Counted from the first letter of the stretch, positions 1 to 12,444 are shown. The stretch: 64,000 nucleotides of DNA from Pseudonectria foliicola (GCA_003693505.1 QUZD01000086.1:127425-191424); one strand, 5' to 3'. A program made the numbers and translations. Notes: generated by a model from the sequence alone, not told the origin.

Positions 1-2378
1 TACACCAACCACAAGGTAGCCACAGGGATCTCCGTTACTGGCATACGATGAATCAATGCAACTACCTGCTTGGAGGGAATCTCGACCTAGAAGTGTTGGG
101 TAGACACCCAAACACCGTGAGATGTGCACGTTGATCCGTGACAACCTTACCGCGTGCATTTACTTACGTATCAAGGATGATCAAGGGACCGTAGTGGGTG
201 GCAATACTATTGTTACTATGTCCCTGCTACCTACGGCTCAGGTAACGTCGACGACGAATATGTGCAAGTCTGTACGTTTCGGGCATCGCCTCATGTAACC
301 CAACGCTACAAAACCATGGCATCTTGAAATGGATAGAATTCAGTGTCGAGTATGCCCATTCTATCTCATCTGCATCTCAATAGATCAAGCTTCCAATGTC
401 TGTGCAGCCTTATACCTTTGCACAGTCGAGTTTGCAGCTGGTGCTAGTACTCCGGCCGAACGATGCTCGGTAGGGATATGGGAGGGTCCGCCTCCATCGT
501 CGATCTCCCGAGTCCCCTCCTCTTTACCCCGTTTCAACGACTAGGATTTCCATCAATCATGGTTTCTTTTCTATTCTAGCGTCGAAGGCTTCATTCTTCG
601 TTTTCTCGTACCATTATTTGCTTCTTTTTGCGCTTTGCTCTGTGTTATTACATGGTTAGCTCAGGTAATTGCTCAACTTCTTGATCTGCATAGAAGCTAG
701 CGTGTTGATGCATCTCTAGTCTGCCCTGTCTGCTTATTCAATAGTCCAGATGTTTGCTTCATAGTACGGGTCTACTTCTACCTATCCTTGCAACCCTCCA
801 TCCCTGCAGAGATGGATAGGGCAAATCGTGTCCTGAAGGCGTTGCTCTGGGGCCTGTGGTTGGAGTCGACGAGCAAACATGAGCACGAAGAGAAAAGACA
901 AACATGGAATCGTGCAATGCGGCAGTGCCGAAGACGGATTACGACTTGGTTCATTTCTTTAACCCCGAGAGCAAGATCCCACGTGGCCCCAAACTCCTGT
1001 ATACCCTACATTCAGCGCATTCTCACATGCTATGGTATGTAGAAAGCGTGGCGTAGGGGTGTGAAACGCCAACTGCGTGTGACTATGCACAGAATACTGA
1101 AGCAACTGGTTTATGATTCATCACATTCTACTCTTCCCCGTAGTCCTCTTGCTGGACACCTTCCATGTAGGAGCCGGGCTGACTCGATTGAGGGCGACAT
1201 AAACATGGCATTGACGAGGTGGGCTTCAATACAGTACCGCGTGAAAGCTCTGATCGGAACCCTCTCCCTCATCGCCCGCAAAGGTGCTCATTTACAGACC
1301 GTGAAAGCACAAGCATGCAGGGAACTGGCCGTGATGAGGTCGCGGGCGCATGGGTGCGAGACCGGGATTCCGGCCGGGGATGCCGGATTGGAGAGCTTCG
1401 GCGGGCCGCCCCACGGAGGCACAACACCCGGTGCCGGGGATGCTCCTTGTCTTGTTCCGACAAGGTCCTCATGCGCTGGCAAAATGAGAAGGTGAGAAGA
1501 TGGAATCATGAGAGGGGAAGAGAAGAGAAAAGCAGGGAAACCAGAGGCCGGGGTTTAGAGGTGCTTTCTCCGCCGGCTCGTCTCCGTCTCGTCTTGGCCC
1601 CCCACCGCACCTCGTCCTTATCCCTGTCGCCGCATGTCTTCAGTCACGTACAGATCACATACAGATTGCATAGGTAGGTATGTAGGTATATAGTGCAATA
1701 TGTACACATCTCGCCCAAGCGGTGCACCAGTTTAATCCACTGTAGCAGCTGTTTTCGACAGCCGTCTGACGTGCATTTGACAGGAGACCATGAACTTGCT
1801 TCTTTTCCCTCCGCCTTCTTCTTCTTCTTCTTCTTCTTCTTCTTCTTCTTCCTTCATCCTCCTCCACGACGACATGGGTTTGCTTAGCCTATCTATATGG
1901 AACCCAATCAACCGAGAGTGGACTTGCGTAAGGAGAATGTTTGCCTCTGGTTTGCCAAGCTTCCACTTCCATGGTTCCTACACAAACTAGTAGCATCGGG
2001 CATAGAACTGCCACTATGATTTCCCGTTTCGTCGCCGAAGTGGCCAGCCAGTTCACCAGCTACAGTAGGTGGTATTGGATACCAAGTTATGGTTGCATTG
2101 TGGCTCACGTCAATTCCCCCCTAGCCACCGTCCTCGTACCTTGAACTGCAGCGGGTTTGGAATTCATTGTACCTCCCCCTCTCAATGGAATGTCTAAGCG
2201 GGCACAAACTAATGGAGGCGGTGCATACTTGTGAACCCAAGGGGGGATGTCATCGGCATCATTCTCATTGAGTTTCATGGTGGTTCCCTTTTGTAACAGA
2301 GGCTTCTTCATACAAGTACATCCTCTTCGTCCCCTCCTCTGCCTCCCTCTGCTGCTACCGCAGCTCCAAGGCATCACC
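1..2378. other. Gene-poor stretch upstream of the secreted hydrolase
   Basis: I see no convincing gene here. Open frames are short, overlap on both strands and lack conserved features or splice structure. The last few hundred bases probably hold the promoter and 5' leader of the hydrolase that starts at 2379. A CTT microsatellite lies near 1815-1851. Confidence 0.5.
1815..1851. repeat. (CTT)n trinucleotide microsatellite
   Basis: An essentially uninterrupted run of about 12 CTT units in intergenic DNA. It creates artificial Phe-, Ser- or Arg-rich open frames on both strands, which I did not annotate. Confidence 0.9.
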
Positions 2379-3404
2379 ATGAAGCTGTCCGCTGCCTCCA
2401 TCCTTTCCGCCGGCCTGCTGTCAGCTAGCCTCGTGGCTGGCCAGGCCAATGGCACTGTTCATGAGTCCAATATCCCTGAGGAGCTCAACGGCTCCAACTT
2501 CACCTACCCCTGGCCGGTGAAGCTCTTCAAGTTCACCAGCCAGCTGCAGGAGCTCGAGATGGCCTTTATGGACGTCAAGCCCATCAAGGAACCCAATGGT
2601 AAGACGGCCCTTCTCCTACACGGCAAGAACTTCTGTGGTCCGACATGGGAGGGCACAATCAACGCATTGGTGGACAAGGGGTATCGCGTCGTTGCACCCG
2701 ACCAGGTCGGTTTTTGCAAGAGCTCCAAGCCCGATTCGTACCAGTTTAGCCTCAGCCAGCTGGCCTGGAACACGCGAGGCCTCCTCAACGCCCTCGGCGT
2801 TGGCAACGTCACCGTCATCGGACACTCCATGGGTGGTATGCTCACGACCCGATTCGGTCTCCAGTATCCAGAGACAGTGGACGAGCTGGTCATAGTCAAT
2901 GCTATAGGCATGGAAGACTATGTGCAAAAGGGCGTCCCTTATATCGGCATCGATCAGACATACAAGAGCGAGTCGGCCATGACTTACGAGTCCATCAAGA
3001 ACTACGAAAAGAGCACATACTACGTCGGCGAGTGGAAAGACGAGTACGACGTTTGGGTCCGCATGCTCGCCAATGTCTACTACGGCGACAAGCGTGAAGC
3101 GTTTCTCAAGAACCAGGCCCGAGTCGTCGACATGGTCCTGACGCAGCCTGTAGCGCCCCATTTCAAGGACCTCAAGCCGCACACACTGCTCATCATCGGG
3201 GAAAAGGACAACACGGCCATCGGTGGCCAGTGGTCCCCCCCTGATGTGGCCGCCAAGCTCGGCAAGTTTGACTTGCTGGGCCCCCAAGTCGTAAAAGAGA
3301 TCCCCAACGGCGAGTTGATTCGCTTCACAACCCTTGGTCATTCGCCTCAGATTTCGCACCCCAAAGAGTTTCATGAAGCGTTACTGGGTTGGCTGGACAA
3401 GTAA
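2379..3404 (+). CDS. Secreted alpha/beta hydrolase
   Basis: A single-exon gene for a 341-residue alpha/beta-hydrolase-fold protein. I chose the ATG at 2379 because it has a good CACCATG context and opens directly into a signal peptide (hydrophobic residues about 4-20, ending near VAGQA); the open frame upstream of it is leader. The oxyanion HG motif is near residues 81-82. The nucleophile elbow GHSMGG places Ser150. Asp277 (in GEKD) and His321 (in LGHSPQ) complete a plausible triad with the usual spacing. Several N-glycosylation sequons near the start (NGT, NGS, NFT, NVT) fit secretion. The substrate cannot be read from sequence; the family includes epoxide hydrolases, haloperoxidase-like enzymes, lipases and esterases. 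It is followed by the oppositely oriented coiled-coil gene ending at 3854, so the two are convergent. Confidence 0.9.
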   Translation: MKLSAASILSAGLLSASLVAGQANGTVHESNIPEELNGSNFTYPWPVKLFKFTSQLQELEMAFMDVKPIKEPNGKTALLLHGKNFCGPTWEGTINALVDKGYRVVAPDQVGFCKSSKPDSYQFSLSQLAWNTRGLLNALGVGNVTVIGHSMGGMLTTRFGLQYPETVDELVIVNAIGMEDYVQKGVPYIGIDQTYKSESAMTYESIKNYEKSTYYVGEWKDEYDVWVRMLANVYYGDKREAFLKNQARVVDMVLTQPVAPHFKDLKPHTLLIIGEKDNTAIGGQWSPPDVAAKLGKFDLLGPQVVKEIPNGELIRFTTLGHSPQISHPKEFHEALLGWLDK

Positions 3405-3853
3405 TAAGGGGGAAGGATTGGGACAGAATAGAATATCATCAATGATGAGATCAGCTTGAAAAGACGCAAAGTACTTGGAGCATCCCCTGGTTTGGTTCAT
3501 CCAATGGCTTCTCGAGCATTATAGCTGGGTCGCAGACCAAGGCACTCACCAGCCTCCAAAGTCTGGCCCGGCCTAGCTAGATCCTACTTGTGTCGATGAT
3601 CACATCGGATGCCGGCTCTACTTCCAATCATGCTTGGGGATTCCCAAGCATGGTCTTCGCGATTTCTGAGATGTCATGACGCAAAATGAGGCTAAAAGCT
3701 CCAAAGATGAACCGCTAGATGATTGAAGAAACCAAAGATGAAAAGACCGGGGTGACCCTTTGCCGGCTGCGCATCGCCTTTCCCAACGCCGTCCAATGTC
3801 CGTACATGATATGATGATTCTACACGGTTGTACATGCCTACCAAATCACCTCG
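3405..3853. other. Convergent intergenic region
   Basis: This lies between the 3' ends of the hydrolase and the coiled-coil gene. It should hold both 3' UTRs. I see no gene or clear repeat. Confidence 0.5.
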
Positions 3854-6793
3854 CTATGTCGTTACTCTCCTTACCCACAGGCTGCCGCCTCCCTCAAATT
3901 CCGACTCCCGCTCGAGTCGCTTGTTGGCGCGGTATAGTTTTAGCCCCAAATCGTGTTCTTCCCTCTGAATCTCAGCCAGTTCCTCCTTGAGATTTTCTAC
4001 CTTCTTCTTCTCAGCCTCTCTCTTGCGGAGTACGTCCGCGCTCGCCAGAAGATTATCGGTCGGCATCAGTTCAGTCATCTGCTTGATGCTCCTATTGATG
4101 TTGGTCCGCTGGTGCGCCAAATCTTCGAGGCGTGCATTGAGACGCGCAACGCGGTCGTTGGCTGATTCTATCTCTGGAGGGGCCGGTGGAAGAGCCTTGC
4201 CTGTGGAGAGAACAGAAACAGGTCTTCCATCACGCTTCTCATCCGTATCGTCTGCGTCTTTCTGGCCTTTCTGAGAGTAGGTAGATTTGATGGAAATAAC
4301 GATTGGTTCAGCCGAGATTGGCCTGCGTTCCTCGCTGCCGGGGATCGGTCTTTTACGATCCATTACCGATGGGCCTCGAGGCGGTGGAGGCGTAGGTGTC
4401 CGGGAGCGGTCTTCTTCAACCAAATCACAGGGCGCATCGGATATGACTGTGTTGCATGTTGTTACACTAAAGCGGGATGGCGGTTGCACCCAGGGGTCTT
4501 CGTCGGTGAATGGGCTCGTGGCTGTTGGTGCCGGAGTGAGTAGTGGAGCGTACGTAGCGACACTCTTGTCGGTCCACGCCGAGTAGACAGAGCTCGAGAT
4601 TGAACGATGAGGAGCATGATGAAGATTGTTCACCTGAGCGGTAGCTGGTGAGGGCTTCCTCTTGATGGCCTTGTCGGTGTTGGACATGGCGCTCGTCACA
4701 ACATGCGGGCCTAGCGAGGACATTCGGGGTTGGCGGGGGACCTGGGGTTGTGTGACGGAAGATGCGGCGTAATAAGGGCTGGGATAGGACTGCGAAGACG
4801 CATTATGGGCGGGTGCCGACTGCGGCGGTGACGGCGACGGTGACAACGAAGGTGACTTTGCAGCTTCCTTGAGCTTCTGGTTTGATCTCGAAGGTAAGAG
4901 GCGTCGCACCGTGTTGGCAGCTCCGCCAGCCATTTCAGAGCCAGACAGGCCAAACGGTGGACTACGCCTCCCCTTCCTGGGGTTGAGTGGCGCAACGGTT
5001 GGATCGTCTCGCACAGGATCTACCACTGGAGTTCGTCCGCTGGCACCGTTCCAAGGCGGCCTGGTGTCGATGGGATCTGGTTTCACCCGGGCGAATTTCC
5101 GAACGCGCTGCCCAAAAGTTGTCGGGATATTTCCTGAACGTGATACTTGAGGCCCGGAAACTGTGGTAATGGACCCGTACGTCGGAATGGAACTACTGCG
5201 GTCATCCATTGGACTTGACGCCTCCCATGAACGAACTGCGGGCTCGTTATACGGATCTTGTGGCCGACCTTCTCTCATTGCTGTGGTGATACGTTCCTGG
5301 TCCCTTTGCTTGTCTCTCCGCAAAGTGGGAAGATTGCTCCGAGGGTCCCGAGGCGGCGGCGGCGGAGGGGTGGGAGTTTGGCTCAGACCTTGGGGGAGTT
5401 GTCGTTGAGAAGAATCGTGGTCGTCGTCGATGGGCGAAACTTCCAAGGGGAATGCTCTGGGACGAGACAATGCATCAGCACTAAGATTTGAGATTCCAAC
5501 GTCTCACGGCGACACTGTAGCAGGGGTACGTCTGTTGGCTTGAAGAGTATGGAGTTACGGAAGCAAAGGTAGGAAATGACAAAAAGTTACTTCCGCGTGC
5601 CTGTCTCATGAGACTGACGAACGGATCCAAAATAGGCCAAGGGGTGAATTAAGAGGCCAGGGGAGGCGCTTGTGCAGATACGCACAGGGAGCCGAGGGGG
5701 CAAGTACGTATAAAAAGCATGTGGACTCACCCATGTTGAGCATCACCAAGCTCTGGCGAGCTGGGGGGAGAGATCTCCAGAGTGGGCGCATATCGACCAT
5801 ACATGATGTGTCTGCCGTGATCAGCTGCAAAGAGCGGGTGGCTGCACTCGTCGACGTCGCTGTCGTCGTATAGGGAAGAAGGCGGACGCCAGTTGCTACC
5901 GCGTAAAGGGCGCTGGGGGTTTCGTGCAGGAGGACGAACCGGCGACACGCCGTTATTGTCGACGACGTCGTCGTCGGCGGCAGTAGTGGTGGTGCCAGGC
6001 GACCAACTATCACGGGCGGCGCCTGGTGTCAGCAGTGCAATCCAAGATTGTGATGTATTCAAGTGTGAATAGCCGGCTGAGCTTCAGGTTTGGGAAGAAA
6101 AAGATGAGAAAGGATGCTGTTCCATGTTCGCTCGGGGGAGGGGCTCCCAATTCCCAATGCGCGTTGCACATCCATCGGTGAACCCTGCACCGGTCGGCGA
6201 ACTAACCCACCCGTCGTTGAAGGGATTCGCCTAGGAGCAGCAGCAGCAGCAAGCGGCGCACTAGGCAGCTGGGCTGAACCGAGGGGAAGGGGGTCTGTGT
6301 TGGTGACGGCCGAAAGTGGCCATTCCATTGCGAAGCTGCGCCGCCCTCATGGGCGTAATCGAGACCGCGTCATGCTGGGCTGCTGGTTCACAGGTTCCAT
6401 GCAGAATGCGCGTTGCTCAAAACGCCACGCAAAGTGGGGGATGGAAGTGTGACGGAGTGGGGAGCGAGGAGTGATGAGTGATGAGTGATGAAAGACGGGC
6501 ACTTACAGGAGGAAATGCCGGCCCAATGCAGGGCGCTCCAGGGGATTTCCAGGGTCGTCGTCGTCGTCGTCGTCGTCGGAGAGTGCGGGAGGACTGAAAC
6601 GATGTTGTAAGAAGCAAGAATTGCTCCGCTCGTCAGTGTTGGTGTTGTTGCTGAAGTATTTGTTGTTGTCGGTGGTTCGCAGCGTCTTGGAGTGCAAGGC
6701 GTGACCTCCAGCTGGTGACAGGTGGTGAAGAGTGCCTGTCTCAGCAGCGCTTCTCGGGTTCCCGTTGTTCTTGTTCCACATGACGGGCACCAT
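3854..6793 (-). CDS. Large proline-rich, coiled-coil protein of unknown function
   Basis: My model has three exons (6793-6507, 6081-5731, 5480-3854), giving 754 residues. Donors are GTAAGT and GTGAGT; acceptors are GAAG and TTAG. Phases match at both junctions. The ATG at 6793 opens MVPVMWNKNNG. Exon 1 contains a run of eight Asp encoded by a GTC/GAC repeat. The middle is Pro/Ser-rich and probably disordered, with poly-Pro tracts that could bind SH3 or WW domains. The last 120 or so residues, starting near ESANDRVARLNARLEDLAH, are heptad-like and Glu/Lys-rich and predict a long coiled coil. I know of no named domain. The first intron (425 bases) is long for this genome, so the exon 1-2 junction is the least certain part. 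It may be a cytoskeletal or polarity scaffold, but that is inference from composition only. Confidence 0.7.
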
Positions 6794-8037
6794 CCTCAAA
6801 TCTCATCAAGGGCCCCGTACTCTGCACCGATTGCCATGTACGTACAGATTACCCGTACTATGGTGCAGATGATACTGTAGCAGGCTAGGAGCTACTAACG
6901 TCTTTAGCAGGGTGTTGGTGTGGGTTATTTTTGGCCCAAGCCACCACCAAAGAGGAGCAAGGACGGACGCCAAATGGCCGGGGTCGGGACGAAAAGCGGG
7001 AGCAGGCAAGGCTAGAAGCGGTAGCGATGGTCGCAGATGGGCACCACCAGGGAGTAGTGCTTCAGTGAGATATGCGGGGGAGGTGACTGACAGCACTAGA
7101 TGGATGGCGGCCGGTATTTGGCGTTATGGGTGCTCTTCTTCTTCTTAAGGATGAAGAAAGGAGCAGCCCGTCTGCAGGTTTGAATACCATGTTAGAGATT
7201 GATTGCCGGCTGGATTACTGACTTAGTGACTGACTGACTGACTGGCTGATTGATTTATTGATTCAACGCTCGAATGGATGGACGGATGCCAACCAACCCA
7301 GACAAGGGGCGGCTAAACAAGCCGGCCAGCCGAACAGTCGAGCCGTTTCAACCAAAAGGTGCGACGCCCAGTGCTTTTTGGCGTCTGCCTGGGTCTGTCT
7401 GGGCCCAGCGGAATCCTCTTGCAATTTGGCTGCTGTTACCAAACCCCCGAAACCTCAGCTCTGCCTAGGTACCTTGCCTACCTTAGGTAGGTACATAAGT
7501 CTCATGCATCCAAGCTCCAGAGGTAGATCTACCTCTTCGCCCGTTGTCTGCTGGTCAACGCACGGTCACAAAGGGGCTGCATCATCTTCTTCGCCTTTCT
7601 CGAGGAATGGTGCAGATGGCCCCAAGTGCACCCACCCACCACGCACCATATTCGCAATAACCGTCCCCGTGTTTCACATCAAACAGGGAACGGCCCTTTA
7701 ATCAGCCGTCACTCTTTGAGCAAAGGCCCCTGTCGCCAATCGTTTAGGCCAAACGGTCCCTCACGAGACACACGGCTTTTCAGGTCTCGTATTTTGTTAG
7801 TAGGTTGGTGATGGCATCACGACAGGCCCTGAACAGCATTTGCCTCTCGTTGTCGGCCCGCCTTGCACCACGTTGCATCACGAGCATTTCCAAACACGGC
7901 CATTTCTGCTCACTCTACTGCACTACACTATGCTTGTAACAGGCAACAACATATTATGTTATGTACAGAAGGGAATTGTCAGATCTACATCTTCGCCCCT
8001 GTTTTCCTCTGCCCCAATCAACATGGTCGCTTTGGAC
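6794..8037. other. Intergenic region with promoter-like and repeat DNA
   Basis: It should contain the 5' region of the coiled-coil gene and the 3' UTR of the rhamnogalacturonan lyase. It has a short GACT repeat near 7220-7245 and a TACC/GGTA palindromic element at 7463-7495. No gene is supported. Confidence 0.5.
7463..7495. repeat. TACC/GGTA palindromic element
   Basis: CCTAGGTACC is followed by TACCTTAGGTAGGTAC, so CCTA-type units sit next to their inverted complement. It is one of a dispersed intergenic family in this window (see findings). Confidence 0.8.
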
Positions 8038-9718
8038 CTAATAGAACAGCTCAACCGCATCGAAGATAAAGTTGGGGCTCAGGAAGGCGGCACCAGCATT
8101 GCCAGAGATGACCTCAATGGTCAGACTGTTGACGCCCGCCTTAAGCGTGCCCGCGGGGATAACTGTCTCATACACCTCGCCGTGCCCGCGGTAGGCTCCG
8201 CGAGTCACTCCGCGTGAGTTGATCTTGGCGGGGGAAGCAAAATCCTTCTTGAAGCCGCCGATCCTGACTGAAGGCCGGCCATTGGAGAATGAGAGGGTGG
8301 TGCCAATACGAAGCGTGGCCGGGGAGTTGATGGCGGACTTGACAGAAAACTCGACCGTCACGGCCTTGTTGACGTCCTTGAACAGGGCCATGGGGAAGTC
8401 CTTGGCCGAGCTGGTGCCCACCTTGTACGTGACGGCACCCCAAGACATGCGCTTGTCGCTCGGGTGCATTCGAAGCTGCTTATCCGCGTTGAGGAATCCC
8501 GTCGGCTTGCCATCCCAGTCGCCAATCTGGAAAATCGTATTGCGCTTCGCCGTGACAATGGGGGAGGAGGCGGCAATGTTGGCCGAGCTACGCTGGCCAG
8601 CCGCCACGGCCACCTTGGCGGATGCGACGTTGAGCTCTCCCTGGTACAGGACCATGGTGTACGTTCCAGGAACCATGGCAGGCGATGCAAAGTTTCCTTT
8701 GGATGCCTTGGCCCAGTACTGGTACTTGTCATTGTGCCAGTGGATCACAGCCTCGAAGCCAGGGGCGACTCCGGATGCCTTTCCTGCCACCGTGCCACGG
8801 CTCTTGTCCGCGATGTAGTTGGCAATGGACAGCTCGCCGAAGAAGTCAAAGTTGATGTCTCTCTGTCTGGGAATGCCGGAGCGGGAAAAGGACAAGGCAT
8901 AAGGCCCGTTGAGGCCAATACGGTAGGCCTCGGTCTGGGCGTGGTTCGAGTTCATGTAGAACGTCATGGCGCTGAAGCCGCCGTTGTTGTTGGTGTTGAT
9001 GTCGCGGAAGAAGGGTCCTCCCGAGCTCTTCTCAAATGAGCGGGATGGGTGAGCAACCATGCACGCGTGTGTGTCGCGGGCGGCGCTTCGGAAGCAATAG
9101 ACGCCAGTATCGATGAAACGTTCCGACGAGAAGAACTTGGAGCGAGTCTGGCCGTTGACGTCAAAGACATCGGATCCCTCAATGCTCTTACCACCCGAGG
9201 TGTTTGACACCTCCCCAAACGGCACCTCGTTGGGCAGCTTGCTTCTGTCCAGACGAGCAATGTATCGGAGCTCTCCAATCTTGGGCTCAGCCCTTGTATC
9301 GGTGGCCATGTATACGGTGCTCGAACCGGCTTGGAAGACATAATAGTGAGTCAGGTCAAAGTCACCGCTCTTGGCGACGCACTGAACCTTGATGTATTTG
9401 CCTGGAGTTCATGTTGTATTAGCCATAATCTTCGGGGTAGTAGAAAAAGGTAAGAGACAAACCGGCAATGGTGCTGTAGGAAACGGTGGCGGAACCCAGG
9501 CCCGAGGCGATGTGGGACGTCTGCGACTTGTACTGGTATTCGGCGCCGCGATACTTGAGTGAGGTGATGGAGCAATCCTTCTTGCTGATCGCAACGACGA
9601 GAGGGTTGGCGCTGCCCGCATCCACGATGTAGCTGCTGCCCGTGTTGGTGACACCAAAGGCTGCCAGAGCCGGGGCGACACCCGCCAGAAGGGCAGCCAA
9701 GTGGGTAAAGGAAACCAT
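8038..9718 (-). CDS. rglA: Secreted rhamnogalacturonan lyase, polysaccharide lyase family 4
   Basis: The product cleaves the rhamnose-galacturonic acid backbone of pectin rhamnogalacturonan I by beta-elimination, outside the cell. The model has two exons (9718-9463 and 9401-8038), a 61-base intron and 539 residues, close to the characterised Aspergillus enzyme. A signal peptide covers about residues 1-20 (ending ALAA). A long N-terminal beta-sandwich catalytic region follows, then a fibronectin-III-like segment near residues 300-370 and a C-terminal carbohydrate-binding-like jelly roll ending NFIFDAVELFY. By comparison with the family, Lys174 (in TRSKFF) and His239 (in SNHAQTE) are the likely catalytic Lys and His. 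The intron falls between IAG and KYIKVQC with GTTTGT and CCAG borders. Family membership is strong; the exact symbol is by analogy. It suggests a fungus that uses or penetrates plant cell walls. Confidence 0.93.
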
Positions 9719-11106
9719 GGCGGATCTGAATCGGCCAAGTCGATTTGACTCGATGCAAGGAACAAACGAACGACGATACCGTATAAGGAGTGAAGTGGTT
9801 GGAAAAGAATGACAGGTAGCGACCAGCTGTGAGCACAACCGCAACTAAACAAAAGAACAACTACGGATGCGAAAACTCCTTTGGCTACAAATGTTCCATT
9901 GCTATTTGAAAGGGATCTGGGAGAGCTTCATAGTGTTCTCCTGTCACCGGACAATAACTCCTTGTTGGTTCCGTGAGAGTGCCGATTGGAGGAGAAACAC
10001 ATCTCGACCGATAGACAGGCTGATGGTGAAACGGGAGCACAATGGGGAATGGTGTGAGTAAGTGGATACAACCCTGGTACCAGTGATAACATCCTTTGAC
10101 TATGGCGTACCCTGGTATGCCGCTTGTACCATATTCAGGACCCTGGTAACGTTGAATACCGGACGGTTGGGCCCTGAGCGTTAGCTCACCGAGATTTGGA
10201 GCTAATGGACAGGTGCTCGGATCACGAGCCTTCCAGTCCCCATTGTCGCGGGTAGAAAAGTGAGCTTTCGTGTATGTTGCCTTGGTAGAGATTCAAGTTG
10301 GCATTTTTCAGACCAAATTGAAGGAGTCTCGAAGGACACATGAAATATCACTTGTGCATACTCAATATGATACATAAGGTACATGCTAGGTCGGATGTCG
10401 GCAATACTTCAATGTTTCCAAAACGGTGAGGTTTACTTGGGTAGGGTACCTACCTACCTACCTAGGTAGACAGGGTTACCAATACACCTGATATATACCC
10501 TGGCATCAATAGTAAAGACTACAACGCTGCTGCCAGATAATCTAATTTGCCGACCCCATCACTGATATTGGAATAGCCCAGGATTCAGGCAAAACAACTA
10601 GCCTGTGGGACCTTTGTTAACAGAATGCCAAGTTTCATACCTACCTTAGATGACCAGATGTCGGTGACGGAGATACGTTCTTCGAATGACTTGACAAGCC
10701 AATTGACTTGTGCACTCAAGGAGGCTATTTCCAGTCACCCGCGCAAGGCTTCCTCACTCTGTTGTAGCGGGAATCTATTAACATAGCAATATTCAACGCG
10801 TGCCAGCTATTTGCCGCAAGATCAGCCAAGCTGATCTTGTTTCTTAACGCTTGCAAGATCTAGGTGAGCAGGGGCTGTTTGTCAAGCGTAGGTCCTCAGC
10901 CAGTCTTTGTAGATCAAATTCTGGGGTTTGTTCCAACCAAAGTTTTGTCGATCAGTCAACTTTTCCAAGTCTGGCCAGTCTCTTGTTCCACGACCAACCC
11001 GTATCGCCTCTGGTCCAGGATGCGAATAAGAACACGGCACCAGGGATTCAAGCACTAGACGCTACCTAGTAGTATCAACCAGGCCCCGTGGTCTCGTAAT
11101 TGTCGA
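9719..11106. other. Intergenic region
   Basis: It should contain the promoter of the rhamnogalacturonan lyase (right of 9718) and the 3' end of the small secreted gene. A palindromic repeat lies at 10441-10470. No gene is supported. Confidence 0.5.
10441..10470. repeat. TACC/GGTA palindromic element
   Basis: GGGTACC is followed by repeated TACC units turning into TAGGTAG. It belongs to the same dispersed intergenic family as the element at 7463-7495. Confidence 0.8.
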
Positions 11107-11508
11107 TTAGAGAAATAATACAACAATAACTCCAGCCAAAGCCGTCACCTTCATCAACTTGGTGCGAACATAGGGACCCGTTGCGTCGTTGGTTCCGCCG
11201 TTTCCCCCGCCGCCGGTTCCGGTTGCAAACTCATAGTCAATCCTAAACACATCCGTGTGGCCCCCGGGGGAGCATACCGTCCCGGCTGCGCATTGCATCT
11301 CCACGCTCCATTGTCCACTTGCGCATCGTTGGAATGAGTGTCGCATGCAGTTCCACCGGCCTTCTGCGTCGCACGCCACGCCGGGCTGCTCAGCACGTCG
11401 AAGAAGAGGAACGGATGCGCTCTCGCTTGAGGCACTCGTGGCATTGACGCATGTTGTGAGCATGAACAACAGAGCTACCACGATCCGAAAGGTTGACGGA
11501 GGAGGCAT
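11107..11508 (-). CDS. Small secreted cysteine-rich protein, possibly GPI-anchored
   Basis: A single-exon gene of 133 residues starting at the ATG at 11508. It has a signal peptide (about residues 1-23), then a compact module with five cysteines (CDAEGRWNC, QRCASGQW, QCAAGTVC), a Gly-rich linker and a hydrophobic C-terminus (VTALAGVIVVLFL) that ends the protein. A terminal hydrophobic tail after a small-residue linker is the pattern of a GPI-anchor signal. The G-Q-W...QC..GT.C pattern resembles short fungal chitin- or glycan-binding modules such as CBM19, but I cannot confirm that. It may act at the cell surface or as a small secreted effector-like protein. Confidence 0.72.
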   Translation of the reverse strand: MPPPSTFRIVVALLFMLTTCVNATSASSESASVPLLRRAEQPGVACDAEGRWNCMRHSFQRCASGQWSVEMQCAAGTVCSPGGHTDVFRIDYEFATGTGGGGNGGTNDATGPYVRTKLMKVTALAGVIVVLFL

Positions 11509-12444
11509 GGTGGTGGTGTAGCTTTGCTCTCGGAGTCAATTCGGCACGCGTCAGATCCGATCGGGGCAGAACTCGGAGTCCAGGTGGGGCCGGCCGGTTA
11601 TTGGTATGGGGAGATCCGGTGACGGCACTGTCAGATGAGATCGGCTTTCAGGCAGCACAAAGTGTATTGAAAAAGAAGAAAAAATTAATTTTGACTGGTT
11701 TACTTTGTTGAACTTGGAAACCTCTGCTCCTCTGGCAGCCTTTTTATGCTGACTTACAACATGTTACCCTCCTCTCTCCTTCTCACTGAATGTCGGTGTT
11801 GCTGCCCAGCCTGCGAGCGTCCCGTGGTGGGTCAATCGGACGTGGGTAGGTCTCATTGGAGCGCCCATGGAAGGCTTGGGCCGCGAAGTGGTGAGATGTG
11901 CTCACTATTACACGATGTTTCAGGCGCATTTCTTGCGGTGACGGTGTTGGGATTTGTGCGGGCGGAGTAGTCGCCCAAGAAGGCCTCCGAGTTCGCCCAT
12001 TGACCTTATGTTAGCGAATGCAACATTGAAGCGCAATGCCCAAATTCAGGGTGGTTTGCTCAAAGCGCGACTTGGACATCTTCGAGCGTTTTAGTCACTG
12101 CATCGCCCTAAGCAAGTGGTCAAGATACGACATGCTGAATTAGTAGATACTGACTTTACCCTATAGTCTAGGCATCTGACTTGCCCAGCTGTGGATCAAA
12201 TGATAAACCTGAACTCCCAGGAAAGCAATGGCTGTCGAAATTCTATGGATTGTAGAGGCAGCAATCCGAGCAACGTTTCCAGCCTCCTTTACGGTTGGTT
12301 CAGCACCTAGATACCCACACAGCCTGTACCGCGTGTGACGACAAACCCAATAGCAATCAGCATTTTGCGGGAGTTCCCACTGCACAATATGGACTGGTGT
12401 CTCTTCACAATCAATATTCCCAACATGATCCTATCTTTGTGTCT
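11509..12444. other. Intergenic region
   Basis: The promoter of the small secreted gene lies at the left side. I see no convincing gene or repeat in the rest. Confidence 0.45.

Noticed and set aside
2247..2378. An N-terminal extension of the hydrolase.
   Set aside because: It would bury the signal peptide inside the protein; the ATG at 2379 has a better context.
2616..3374. A 252-codon open frame antisense to the alpha/beta hydrolase.
   Set aside because: The sense frame has an intact signal peptide and triad. The antisense frame shows nothing.
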